From Eubacterium sp. AM49-13BH (GTDB lineage: Bacteria; Bacillota; Clostridia; Lachnospirales; Lachnospiraceae): a stretch of DNA of 14,204 nt. This document shows, in pieces, positions 1 through 6,258 of the stretch (positions are counted from its first letter, which is position 1; the number at the start of each line of letters is the position of its first letter). Both the position numbers and the translations under genes were made by a program. The notes beneath the pieces were generated by a model, which saw only the letters and a program-made list of their open reading frames with translations, was not told the DNA's origin and ran no database searches. The stretch is taken from contig NZ_QSEK01000044.1 in NCBI RefSeq assembly GCF_003464165.1, positions 1 to 14,204 of the forward strand, in the 5' to 3' direction.

Positions 1-115
1 GAGCTATAATTAAAAATATAAGTTCACAAAAGAGAACTTACATGTGCGCATAATAATCATAATAGGTTACTAAATTTATTAATTTAGTGCATATGATGTT
101 ACCGACAATATGTAT

Positions 116-287
116 ATAGTGTATTAAGATATGTTTACGATGTTCGTAAGAATATCGCATACTATTGAATATTCAACTACTGTAAAAGAAAGTAATAAGA
201 GATAGTGTATTAAGATATGTTTACGATGTTCGTAAGAATATCGCATACTATTGAATATTCAACTACTGTAAAAGAAAGTAATAAGAG
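116..287. repeat. Perfect 86-bp direct tandem duplication (two copies)
   Basis: Copy 1 is 116-201 and copy 2 is 202-287. They are identical base for base and abut with no spacer. Each copy begins ATAGTGTATTAAG and ends AGTAATAAGAG. Each contains the perfect 12-bp palindrome TTGAATATTCAA (165-176 in copy 1) and an imperfect hairpin CGATGTTC-GTAA-GAATATCG with one G-T pair. No protein-like frame runs through it. Perfect identity implies a recent duplication or ongoing gain and loss of copies. It is not a CRISPR: there are only two units, without spacers. Confidence 0.95.
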
Positions 288-384
288 TATTCTGCAGAGA
301 AAACTAGCTGAAATTTGAGATTCCTAAGTATTTAGAAAATTTAATAGATCAGGGATTAGCACAGTCGATATGCTTAAATACATG

Positions 385-441
385 CTTAATATAAAAATGC
401 AATCTACGAGAACTCTCGCATGATTGCATTTTTATATTAAG
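385..441. repeat. 20-bp perfect inverted repeat with nested stem
   Basis: Arms 385-404 and 422-441 are perfect reverse complements, 20 bp each. They enclose 17 nt that hold a second stem, CGAG (407-410) with CTCG (415-418). Transcribed from either strand it would fold into a long AT-rich hairpin capped by a GC-rich one. No T-run follows on the plus strand; the sequence runs into AAGGAGAT. It is therefore not a typical intrinsic terminator. It could be a small palindromic repeat or a structured RNA segment. Confidence 0.85.
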
Positions 442-536
442 GAGATATACGAAACAGGAGAGACTTAATTTATATCGCATAGATATGAAATAAAGGAAGT
501 ATCGAAGGTGAGAGAAGATAAAGCCAGATAGTCTTG

Positions 537-567
537 AGGACGTGGGAGAGATTCTGCGTCCTTTTTT
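537..567 (+). terminator. Terminator-like hairpin with T-run
   Basis: AGGACG (537-542) pairs with CGTCCT (557-562) around a purine-rich 14-nt loop, and six T residues follow (562-567). No clear gene ends just upstream, so it may end a short transcript from the preceding structured region. That transcript would also contain a 12-pair imperfect hairpin around 468-496 with loop GCATA. This stem is short, so the assignment is moderate. Confidence 0.45.
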
Positions 568-601
568 AGTGCGGATCAATTTGATAGATGTTATAATGTG
601 A

Positions 602-730
602 AAAATAAATGCGAAACAGAATAAAGATGTTTACATGGTAGCACTCAGAGATGAAGGTAAGCTGATAGGATATTATGAGAAGCATGAATATCGAAATGTA
701 GAAACTATGAAACAATATGATTTATGTTAA
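602..730 (+). pseudogene. Short C-terminal gene remnant, family unknown
   Basis: The frame from 602 to the TAA at 728-730 reads like real protein. It includes DVYMVALRDEGKLIGYY (from 626) and ends VETMKQYDLC. An ATG at 635 would give 31 residues but has no ribosome binding site. An in-frame TGA at 599 closes the frame upstream. It is best explained as the tail of a decayed gene. I do not recognise the family. It ends about 60 bases before the response regulator gene. Confidence 0.35.
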
Positions 731-792
731 TATTATGATATAGATTAAACAGGGAATCAGTGATAAAACAATATCGGACAGGAGTAAAAATT

Positions 793-1545
793 ATGCTTAA
801 TATATTAATTGTAGAGGATGATATAAATATTAATAACCTTCTTTGTGAGGTACTTAGGAAGGCAGGTTATACGTGTGAACAGGCATTTTCAGGAACAGAG
901 GCAAAGCTGCTTCTGGATATAAAAGAAAAGGCTTATACGCTTGTACTGCTTGACTTAATGCTGCCTGGTGCAAGTGGTGAAGAGGTTTTAAAAGAGATAA
1001 GAAAACAGGGAAGGCTTCCGGTGATTGTGCTGACTGCAAAGGATAGTATAGATGATAAAATCGGAGTGCTGACAGACGGAGCAGATGATTATATAACAAA
1101 GCCATTTGAGATTAGAGAGGTATTGGCACGTATTCAGGTGCAACTTCGTCATATAGAGGCAGAAACACAAAGTGAAGCAGAGGCAGAAACAGAAGCAGAA
1201 ACGGAAGTAAAAACAAAGGCTGGTATACAGGAAGGACAAGGCAGCGGAAGGCTTGAGTTCAGGGATATGGTGCTTATACGCTCTACCTTTGAGGTAAGTA
1301 TCGGTGGCAGGGTGCTTCCTAAGATTACAAAACAGGAATTTGCAATACTGGAATTGCTGCTTAAAAACCCGAAGCAGGTGTTTAGCAAGGAGGATATATT
1401 TGAATATGCGTGGGATGAGCCATATATGGGTGAAACAAAGACACTGGATGTGCATATAAGCAATATCAGAAAGAAAATAAAGACCGTTACACCTGATGAA
1501 TATATAGAAACAATATGGGGGATTGGATATCGCCTGCATGAATAA
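793..1545 (+). CDS. OmpR/PhoB-type two-component response regulator
   Basis: A cytoplasmic DNA-binding regulator of 250 residues. The receiver domain (about 1-115) shows the acidic pair D9-D10, phosphoacceptor D54 in LVLLDLMLPG, T81 and K103 in TKPF. The winged-helix C-terminal domain (about 155-250) shows KITKQEFAILELLL, LDVHISNIRKKI and the terminal GIGYRL. The start at 793 is chosen because AGGAG (780-784) lies 8 nt upstream and MLNILIVEDD is the usual family beginning; a GTG at 760 is in frame but would add an atypical extension. The linker at about 117-140 is unusual, being rich in Glu/Ala/Thr with EAET-like repeats. The partner kinase is probably the gene at 3407, with ABC transporter genes between them. 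Confidence 0.93.
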   Translation: MLNILIVEDDININNLLCEVLRKAGYTCEQAFSGTEAKLLLDIKEKAYTLVLLDLMLPGASGEEVLKEIRKQGRLPVIVLTAKDSIDDKIGVLTDGADDYITKPFEIREVLARIQVQLRHIEAETQSEAEAETEAETEVKTKAGIQEGQGSGRLEFRDMVLIRSTFEVSIGGRVLPKITKQEFAILELLLKNPKQVFSKEDIFEYAWDEPYMGETKTLDVHISNIRKKIKTVTPDEYIETIWGIGYRLHE

Positions 1546-1574
1546 TTTACTTTTTTTTTACTATTTATTTGCGA

Positions 1575-1602
1575 TTGATTAGGATTTATTTTTTATGATA
1601 AT
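1575..1602 (+). promoter_or_regulatory. Candidate promoter for the ABC transporter-kinase genes
   Basis: TTGATT (1575-1580) and GATAAT (1597-1602) are separated by 16 bp, about 27 bp upstream of the ABC ATPase start. The 84-bp gap after the response regulator, with a T-rich stretch, leaves room for an independent promoter. The hexamers are imperfect and readthrough from the regulator gene is also possible. Confidence 0.35.
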
Positions 1603-1629
1603 AGCAGTTAAGAAAAGGAGGAAAAAGCT

Positions 1630-2547
1630 TTGAGTGAATTATTATTGCAGACAAGGAATCTGACTAAGCAGTATGGCAGACACAGGGCGGTTGATGATGT
1701 AAATATGCACATTAAAAAGGGTGCGATATATGGCTTTATTGGAAGAAACGGAGCCGGTAAAACGACCTGTCTTAAGATGATTAGCGGACTGTCAACACCG
1801 TCTTATGGCGAAATAGAAATGTTTGGGTATAAGGGAAAAGACTTACAAAAGGTACGTTCAAGAGTAGGGTGTCTTATAGAAGCTCCCGGACTTTATGGCA
1901 ATATGTCGGCATATGACAATCTGAACATTAAATGTAAGCTTACGGGGATTAAGAAAAAAGGATATATAGAAGAGCTGTTAAAAACAGTGGGCCTTGATAC
2001 TGTTGGAGAAAAGAAAACAAAGCATTATTCGCTTGGAATGAAGCAGCGCTTAGGGATTGCTCTTGCACTTGTAGGCGAGCCTGACCTGCTTATTCTTGAT
2101 GAGCCGATTAACGGACTTGATCCACAGGGAATAGTGGAGGTGCGTGAAACTATCCAGAAGCTTGCAAAGGAGCGTGGCATGACAATATGTATTTCAAGTC
2201 ATATTCTGGAGGAATTATCAAAGCTTGCTACAGATTATGGCATTATTCATAATGGATGCCTTGTGCAGGAGCTTACAAGAGAAGAGCTTATGAAAAAATG
2301 CAGTGAGCGCATAGAGCTTACACTTGATAATCCTAAGCAGGCTATTGCTGTGCTTGATGATATGGGCTTTAGCAGCTATCAGGTTATAGATAAAGAACAT
2401 ATTCATATATTTGAAAGACTGGGAGAAAGTGCCAGACTGAACATGGAGCTTGCAAAGGCGGGAATTCCGGTTAAAGGAATATCTATTACAAGTGAAGAAC
2501 TTGAGAATTATTTCTTAAGGCTTACAGGGGGTGACAATCGTGCTTAA
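1630..2547 (+). CDS. ABC transporter ATP-binding protein (antimicrobial peptide type)
   Basis: A 305-residue ATPase subunit that would power the membrane protein encoded next. Visible motifs are Walker A GRNGAGKTT (39-46 region), signature YSLGMKQR (S134-L135-G136), Walker B LLILDEP with D157-E158, and the H-loop H191 in SSHILEE. The C-terminal 80 residues beyond the ATPase core match the extension of LanF/BcrA-type subunits. The start is TTG at 1630, with GGAGG (1617-1621) 8 nt upstream. The 3' end overlaps the permease gene. Neighbouring regulator and kinase genes point to a signal-induced system for peptide antibiotic resistance or lantibiotic immunity. The substrate cannot be read from sequence. 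Confidence 0.92.
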   Translation: MSELLLQTRNLTKQYGRHRAVDDVNMHIKKGAIYGFIGRNGAGKTTCLKMISGLSTPSYGEIEMFGYKGKDLQKVRSRVGCLIEAPGLYGNMSAYDNLNIKCKLTGIKKKGYIEELLKTVGLDTVGEKKTKHYSLGMKQRLGIALALVGEPDLLILDEPINGLDPQGIVEVRETIQKLAKERGMTICISSHILEELSKLATDYGIIHNGCLVQELTREELMKKCSERIELTLDNPKQAIAVLDDMGFSSYQVIDKEHIHIFERLGESARLNMELAKAGIPVKGISITSEELENYFLRLTGGDNRA

Positions 2548-3403
2548 TATGATAAAGATGGATGTATACAGAATGTTTCGTACAAAGAGTATGTATGTAA
2601 TATGGATTATATTGCTGGCATCAGCACTGCTTACCTCATTTCTTTCAAAAATAGATTATGATGCAGTTAATAAGGAATGGGAGCAACAACAGGCAGATGA
2701 CAGCAACAAGGAACAGCTTTTGCAGCAGAATACAGATAATGTCAATATTGGTATGAGTGTGGAATTACCTACGGAGCCAGGGAAGAAGGTTACGGTAATG
2801 GATGTTTTCTTTTCTAATGCACAGGGGAAGTTTTATGCACTTTTTCTTGTAATATTTGCGGTTATGTTTGCAACAGCAGATATTAAGAGCGGTTATATTA
2901 AGAATATTGGTGGACAAGTGTCACAAAGGGGGATGCTTATTGTTTCAAGGGCAGTTGCGCTTGCTTTATTTACAGCAATTACCTTTGCAGGGATATTTGT
3001 ATTCCAGGCGGCAGCGAATATGCTTGCGTTTAAATGTGTGATGTGGGGTAACTGGAAGGAGATTATACCTTATTTCTTAACGGAACTTATGCTTCATTAT
3101 GCATTTGTGTTAATATGTATGGCGATAGCAGTTATAATTAAGAATAATGTCATAAGCATGACCTTGTCGGTATGTCTTACCATGAATATAATGAGTATTG
3201 TGTATGCCTTTATAGATTATGTAGTTAACAGAAAGGGACTTCATAACTTCAGCATCTATAAGTATACAGTAACTGGAAGGATGGCAATGCTTCCTATGAA
3301 TGCAGGCAGGGAGGATGTTGTTAGTTCAATGTGTGTGGCAGCTGTATTTATTATAATAATGCTGTCATTAAGCAGTTATATTTTTCAGAAAAGGGATATA
3401 TAG
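2540..3403 (+). CDS. ABC-2-like transporter permease subunit
   Basis: An integral membrane protein of about 287 residues with six likely helices: one near the N-terminus (MYVIWIILLASALLTSFL), a hydrophilic Gln/Asn-rich loop of about 60 residues, then five more, ending in a charged QKRDI tail. This topology fits ABC-2 permeases of lantibiotic immunity or bacitracin export type. I chose GTG 2540 because GGGGG at 2527-2531 is 8 nt upstream. GTG 2531 is in frame but directly abuts that site, and ATG 2549 is a further alternative. It overlaps the ATPase gene by 8 nt, suggesting translational coupling. The kinase gene follows after 3 nt. Confidence 0.85.
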   Translation: MLNMIKMDVYRMFRTKSMYVIWIILLASALLTSFLSKIDYDAVNKEWEQQQADDSNKEQLLQQNTDNVNIGMSVELPTEPGKKVTVMDVFFSNAQGKFYALFLVIFAVMFATADIKSGYIKNIGGQVSQRGMLIVSRAVALALFTAITFAGIFVFQAAANMLAFKCVMWGNWKEIIPYFLTELMLHYAFVLICMAIAVIIKNNVISMTLSVCLTMNIMSIVYAFIDYVVNRKGLHNFSIYKYTVTGRMAMLPMNAGREDVVSSMCVAAVFIIIMLSLSSYIFQKRDI

Positions 3404-3406
3404 AGA

Positions 3407-4306
3407 ATGAGGATTATTATTGGAATATTAGCAGTAATAATTATTATACAGGCATTTATTATGTGGAAATACCAGCGGCAGATTAAGGACATCTGCCGCC
3501 AGTTGTCGTTTCTTATGGAACACGATAGTAACAAGCTGATTCAACGTGAAATAGATATGGGGGGAATAGGTGAGCTTTCAGATAAATTGAATGAGCTTCT
3601 TGACTTGCGTAAAAAAGAAAGAAATGAGTACAGAAAAAAAGAAGAGCTTATTGCAGATACATATACTAATCTTTCACACGATATAAGGACACCGCTTACA
3701 TCACTGGATGGGTATTTCCAGCTTATAGAGGAATGCGACAATATAGATGACCAGAGGAGATATCTTGATATAATCAGAGAAAGGCTTAACAGCCTTAATG
3801 AAATGCTGGAGGAGCTTTTTACATTCACTAAGCTGAAAAATGATTCATATAAGCTGGAGCTTACGGATTGTTGTATGAACAGAATATTAAAAGAAGCTGT
3901 ATTTTCTTATTATGATGAATGGAAGAAGCAGGGCATCTGCCCAGATATTAGTATTACTGAGGAAATGCTGTATATATCAGGTAATAAGCAGGGCTTAAGG
4001 AGAGTTATACAGAATGTCATAAAAAATGGTCTTGATCATGGGGAAAAGAATATAAGTATCAAGCTTACCCGTGAGGATAATTACGCCTTGCTTAAAATCA
4101 GCAATTATACGGAACATCCTGAAAATATTGACTTAAGTCATGTGTTCGAGCGTTTTTATAAAGCAGATGTGGCAAGAGGCAGAGCCTCAACCGGACTGGG
4201 TTTATCTATTGCAAAAGAGCTTGTGGAGCGTATGAATGGAGATATAAGTGCAAGAATACAGGGGAATGATTTCATTATTGAGATAAAAGTTTTGCTTGTG
4301 GTATAA
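3407..4306 (+). CDS. Sensor histidine kinase with a single N-terminal membrane helix
   Basis: A 299-residue membrane-anchored kinase. One helix (about residues 2-19) is followed directly by a cytoplasmic linker. There is no extracellular sensing domain and no second helix. The H-box NLSHDIRTPLTSL carries the phospho-His H91. The ATPase domain shows the N-box NVIKNGLDHG (N207), an F-box-like ERFYKAD and the G-box GLGLSIAKELVE. It begins 3 nt after the permease stop. A kinase that cannot sense outside by itself but is co-encoded with a transporter suggests that the ABC proteins supply the signal, as is known for BceS-type kinases. Its regulator is most likely the product of the gene at 793. Confidence 0.92.
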   Translation: MRIIIGILAVIIIIQAFIMWKYQRQIKDICRQLSFLMEHDSNKLIQREIDMGGIGELSDKLNELLDLRKKERNEYRKKEELIADTYTNLSHDIRTPLTSLDGYFQLIEECDNIDDQRRYLDIIRERLNSLNEMLEELFTFTKLKNDSYKLELTDCCMNRILKEAVFSYYDEWKKQGICPDISITEEMLYISGNKQGLRRVIQNVIKNGLDHGEKNISIKLTREDNYALLKISNYTEHPENIDLSHVFERFYKADVARGRASTGLGLSIAKELVERMNGDISARIQGNDFIIEIKVLLVV

Positions 4307-4313
4307 CATGCAT

Positions 4314-4338
4314 AGGCTGAAAAACAGGAGCCTTTCAG
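4314..4338 (+). terminator. Weak hairpins downstream of the kinase gene
   Basis: Two alternative stems overlap: AGGCT (4314-4318) with AGCCT (4329-4333), and CTGAAA (4317-4322) with TTTCAG (4333-4338). Only a short T stretch is present. This may be a weak terminator for the four-gene module. A GC-rich patch GGGGGCCCGCCC (4365-4376) lies a little further down, unlike the AT-rich surroundings. Confidence 0.3.
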
Positions 4339-4380
4339 ACAGAGGAAGGATGTCTTTCCTTAGAGGGGGCCCGCCCATGT

Positions 4381-4696
4381 ATAAGATATCAGGAAATTGA
4401 AGTGGATTATCTTGACCAGAACTTTAAGAATATTCTCAGAAGAAATGGATTTGAGTCATTGGAAGGATTGAGAGAATATCCAAAGGAGCATTTTATAAAG
4501 TTTAGTAATATGGGGCAGGCAACACTGCAGGAATTATATCAGATTTGATGACTTCCTATGTATGGATGCGTTTAGAATGTGGATAAAAAGCAAAGATGAT
4601 TTGAGAAGTTACAGCCTTGAGGAACTTGAAGAGATGTGTCCGAAGGGTATAAGGTTGTTTGTAAGATTAAAGAAGTTGAAAACAATACAAGAGTAA
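4381..4696 (+). pseudogene. Broken gene with RpoA C-terminal-domain-like segment
   Basis: The frame at 4381-4548 reads YQEIEVDYLDQNFKNILRR and then LREYPKEHFIKFSNMGQATL before a TGA. This resembles the helix-hairpin-helix C-terminal domain of RNA polymerase alpha subunits, with its 'nlG..tl.El' ending. No start codon opens that frame. A second protein-like frame, shifted by one, runs from about 4541 to the TAA at 4694-4696 and contains MDAFRMWIKSKDDLRSYSLE and LEELEEMCPKG. The two could be halves of one frameshifted gene, or two adjacent remnants. No ribosome binding site precedes either. Family assignment is tentative. Confidence 0.4.
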
Positions 4697-4750
4697 TCTT
4701 ATGTGATTTGTTAAATAAAAGAAAACTATGAAAAATAATAAATTGTTGTA

Positions 4751-4765
4751 TTATGATGTTGATAA
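4751..4765 (+). promoter_or_regulatory. PerR-box-like operator upstream of the bcp cluster
   Basis: TTATGAT-G-TTGATAA matches the PerR box pattern TTATAAT-n-ATTATAA at 11 of 14 positions. It sits just upstream of the GGAGG (4774-4778 region) of the small membrane protein gene that opens the bcp cluster. Around it lies a 6-bp dyad, TATTAT (4749-4754) and ATAATA (4762-4767). The AT-rich background makes chance matches likely. The position before a peroxiredoxin gene and the presence of perR nearby are what make it interesting. Confidence 0.35.
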
Positions 4766-4784
4766 TAAAATATGGAGGTGTATC

Positions 4785-4994
4785 ATGAAAGCACATAAAT
4801 ATTGGTCAATCGGAGCAATAGTTACAATGGTTGGAACTTTTTATACAGGATATAAAGGGTTAAAAGCAGCACACAAATACTTTGCATGTGGCTCTCTGAT
4901 ATGCATGATTATGGCAGTCTATTCTGGTCATAAAATGATTTCAGGTAATAAAAGTACAAGAAAACAGGTGGAAAATACAAAAGCGGGGGAATAG
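4785..4994 (+). CDS. Small two-helix membrane protein (DUF6219-like)
   Basis: A 69-residue protein with two hydrophobic helices (about 8-22 and 34-48) and a charged Lys-rich tail. ATG 4785 is chosen because TGGAGG lies 8 nt upstream; an in-frame upstream ATG at 4728 lacks a site and would add an unlikely polar leader. The two halves are related to each other. AHKYWSIGAIVTMVGTFYTG and AHKYFACGSLICMIMAVYSG share AHKY, the central G and M, and Y.G.K, so the protein seems built from a duplicated hairpin. The family name is from memory and not certain, and the function is unknown. It lies 3 nt before bcp and is probably cotranscribed with it. Confidence 0.75.
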   Translation: MKAHKYWSIGAIVTMVGTFYTGYKGLKAAHKYFACGSLICMIMAVYSGHKMISGNKSTRKQVENTKAGE

Positions 4995-4997
4995 TAA

Positions 4998-5453
4998 ATG
5001 TTAGAGTTAGGAATAAAAGCACCGAATTTTGAATTGCCGGATCAGAACGGAGAAGTGCATAAATTAAGTGATTATTTAGGTAAAAAAATAATTTTATATT
5101 TTTATCCAAAGGATAATACGCCAGGATGTACGAAGCAGGCATGTGGCTTTTCTGAGCGTTATCCACAGTTTACTGAGAAGGGAGCTGTTATTCTCGGAGT
5201 AAGCAAGGACTCTGTAGCGTCTCACAAGAGATTTGAAGAAAAATACGGACTAGCATTTACGCTATTAGCAGATCCAGAGCGTAAAGTTATTGAAGCATAT
5301 GATGTCTGGAAAGAAAAGAAAAATTATGGAAAAGTATCTATGGGTGTAGTAAGAACTACATATCTTATTGATGAGCAGGGAATCATTATAAAGGCAAATG
5401 ACAAAGTCAAGGCGGCAGATGATCCTGAAAATATGCTTAAGGAATTGGCATAA
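4998..5453 (+). CDS. bcp: Bcp/PrxQ-type thiol peroxidase (peroxiredoxin)
   Basis: A 151-residue cytoplasmic peroxiredoxin that reduces hydrogen peroxide and organic hydroperoxides with thiols. The active-site segment YPKDNTPGCTKQACGF holds the peroxidatic C44 and, five residues on, the resolving C49, the typical PrxQ arrangement. The N-terminal APNFELPDQNG is also standard, and length is normal for the family. A short G-rich site (GCGGGGGAATAG) precedes ATG 4998. The stop overlaps the start of the truncated yaaA gene in a TAATG. Its place between a PerR-box-like site and a yaaA relic fits a peroxide-stress operon. Confidence 0.95.
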   Translation: MLELGIKAPNFELPDQNGEVHKLSDYLGKKIILYFYPKDNTPGCTKQACGFSERYPQFTEKGAVILGVSKDSVASHKRFEEKYGLAFTLLADPERKVIEAYDVWKEKKNYGKVSMGVVRTTYLIDEQGIIIKANDKVKAADDPENMLKELA

Positions 5454-5722
5454 TGAAGATTATTTTATCACCTGCAAAAAAGATGATTGTAGATACCGAT
5501 AACTTAGCACCGCTTGAATTGCCTGTCTATGTTGATAAGACAGCAGAAGTATTAAACTGGATGAAAAGCAAATCAAAAGAAGAACTGAAAGCTATCTGGA
5601 AATGTAATGACAAGATTGCAGAGCAGAACTTTAACAGATTGGAAAATATGAATCTTTATAACAGGCTTAGGTCTGATTTATCTTCAGATTCAGAATATGT
5701 ATTTGAACGTAAAATAAAATAG
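5453..5722 (+). pseudogene. yaaA: Truncated YaaA-family peroxide-stress protein
   Basis: The start MKIILSPAKKM and the region up to about residue 70 (DKIAEQNFNRLENMNLYNRL) match the N-terminal part of YaaA (DUF328), a protein of roughly 250 residues known to limit free iron under peroxide stress. After that the sequence leaves the family (RSDLSSDSEYVFERKIK) and stops at 89 residues. The large C-terminal part, including the conserved segment around GIQYQYM, is missing. A deletion joining the front to other DNA is the simplest explanation. The start overlaps the bcp stop (TAATG), so translation was probably coupled. A short residual product could still be made, but activity is unlikely. Confidence 0.8.
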
Positions 5723-5731
5723 TTATTCAGG

Positions 5732-5765
5732 TAAAAGATGCTCAGTTTGGCATCTTTTATAATAA
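5732..5765 (+). terminator. Intrinsic terminator after the bcp-yaaA cluster
   Basis: TAAAAGATGC (5732-5741) and GCATCTTTTA (5750-5759) are perfect 10-bp arms around an 8-nt loop. The T residues of the right arm serve as the U-tract. It ends the bcp cluster and separates it from the perR promoter. Confidence 0.8.
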
Positions 5766-5777
5766 TGAGAATTATTA
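5760..5777. promoter_or_regulatory. Fur/PerR-like dyad upstream of the perR promoter
   Basis: TAATAAT (5760-5766) and ATTATTA (5771-5777) form a perfect 7-bp dyad around GAGA, ending 10 bp before the -35 hexamer. The composition is that of Fur-family operators. Overlapping 15-bp windows match the PerR pattern at about 10 of 14 positions, so it is suggestive only. Confidence 0.45.
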
Positions 5778-5787
5778 CTATTTTTTA

Positions 5788-5816
5788 TTGACAACAGGAT
5801 GATAGTGGTATACAAT
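5788..5816 (+). promoter_or_regulatory. Strong sigma-A-type promoter of perR
   Basis: A consensus -35 TTGACA (5788-5793) and TACAAT (5811-5816) are separated by the ideal 17 bp. Transcription would start near 5823, inside the following dyad and about 28 bases before the perR start codon. Confidence 0.85.
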
Positions 5817-5844
5817 CCTTATTAAGAACTGATCCTAATAAGGA
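5816..5844. promoter_or_regulatory. 9-bp inverted repeat over the perR start site and Shine-Dalgarno
   Basis: TCCTTATTA (5816-5824) and TAATAAGGA (5836-5844) are perfect arms around an 11-nt spacer. The left arm touches the -10 element. The right arm includes the first part of the AAGGAGG ribosome binding site (5840-5846). As DNA it could be an operator that blocks transcription. As RNA the left arm would be mostly at or near the 5' end and could mask the ribosome binding site. Which of these applies cannot be decided from sequence. Confidence 0.6.
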
Positions 5845-5850
5845 GGACTA

Positions 5851-6258
5851 ATGACAAATAGGAGAAATACCATTCAAAAAGATCTTGTAAGAAATACCGT
5901 ATACGAAATGAGAAGACACGTTACGGCAAATGAAGTGTATGAATTTATAAAAGAAGCATATCCAACAATTGGAAAAGGAACTGTATATAGAAATCTTGAT
6001 ATATTGGTAGAGGAAGGTGCATTAAGAAAGGTTGAAGTTCCGGATGGACCGAACCGATTTGATTTTACATTGAAAAATCATTACCATGTAAGATGTATAA
6101 AGTGCGGTGAAGTTTTTGATGTGGATATGGATCAAATACCGGATTTGCTGGAAAGAATTCATAACACTCATGGAATTGAATTTGTGGATTATGATATTTC
6201 ATTTAAAGGCATTTGCCCGAAATGCAGGGAGAAGGTAAAGGAGGAACAGCATGGATAG
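5851..6258 (+). CDS. perR: PerR-type peroxide-responsive Fur-family repressor
   Basis: A 135-residue metal-dependent repressor. In known PerR, iron-catalysed oxidation of two histidines releases DNA. Here H23, D71, H77, H79 and D90 match the five regulatory ligands of Bacillus PerR (H37, D85, H91, H93, D104) with exactly the same spacing. C82, C85, C122 and C125 match its structural zinc site. The Asp in NRFD is the residue that favours PerR over Fur. The recognition helix region is [19 protein letters not shown] lies 4-5 nt before ATG 5851. It overlaps the downstream oxidative-stress fusion gene by 8 nt, so the regulator and an expected target are in one operon. Confidence 0.93.
   Translation: MTNRRNTIQKDLVRNTVYEMRRHVTANEVYEFIKEAYPTIGKGTVYRNLDILVEEGALRKVEVPDGPNRFDFTLKNHYHVRCIKCGEVFDVDMDQIPDLLERIHNTHGIEFVDYDISFKGICPKCREKVKEEQHG

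Larger units (their letters stand above)
1..634. other. Intergenic region without an intact gene
   Basis: No reading frame here has both a good ribosome binding site and protein-like composition. The stretch contains several dyads. One has 7-bp arms (19-25 and 34-40) around an 8-nt spacer. Another has 8-bp arms (69-76 and 81-88) around TATT. Further on are a perfect 86-bp tandem duplication, a 20-bp inverted repeat and a terminator-like hairpin, each listed separately. A TATAAT at 592-597 lacks a recognisable -35 at normal spacing. The density of repeats and hairpins suggests eroded intergenic or former mobile DNA, but no transposase or integrase trace was seen. Confidence 0.6.

Noticed and set aside
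116..287. CRISPR array
   Set aside because: Two 86-bp units abut with no spacers, and no cas genes are present.
436..567. Possible glycine riboswitch (AGGAGAGAC, CGAAGG and GAGGAC in order)
   Set aside because: Only short pieces match; the conserved CAGGCAAAAGGAC part is missing, and no glycine-related gene follows. A covariance search would be needed.
349..579. Minus-strand frame of 76 residues
   Set aside because: It passes through the 20-bp inverted repeat and terminator hairpin, with no ribosome site or protein-like pattern.
988..1539. Long minus-strand reading frame opposite the response regulator
   Set aside because: It mirrors a clearly coding plus-strand gene, has no family signature and its composition (Cys, Phe, Leu rich) is that of an antisense shadow.
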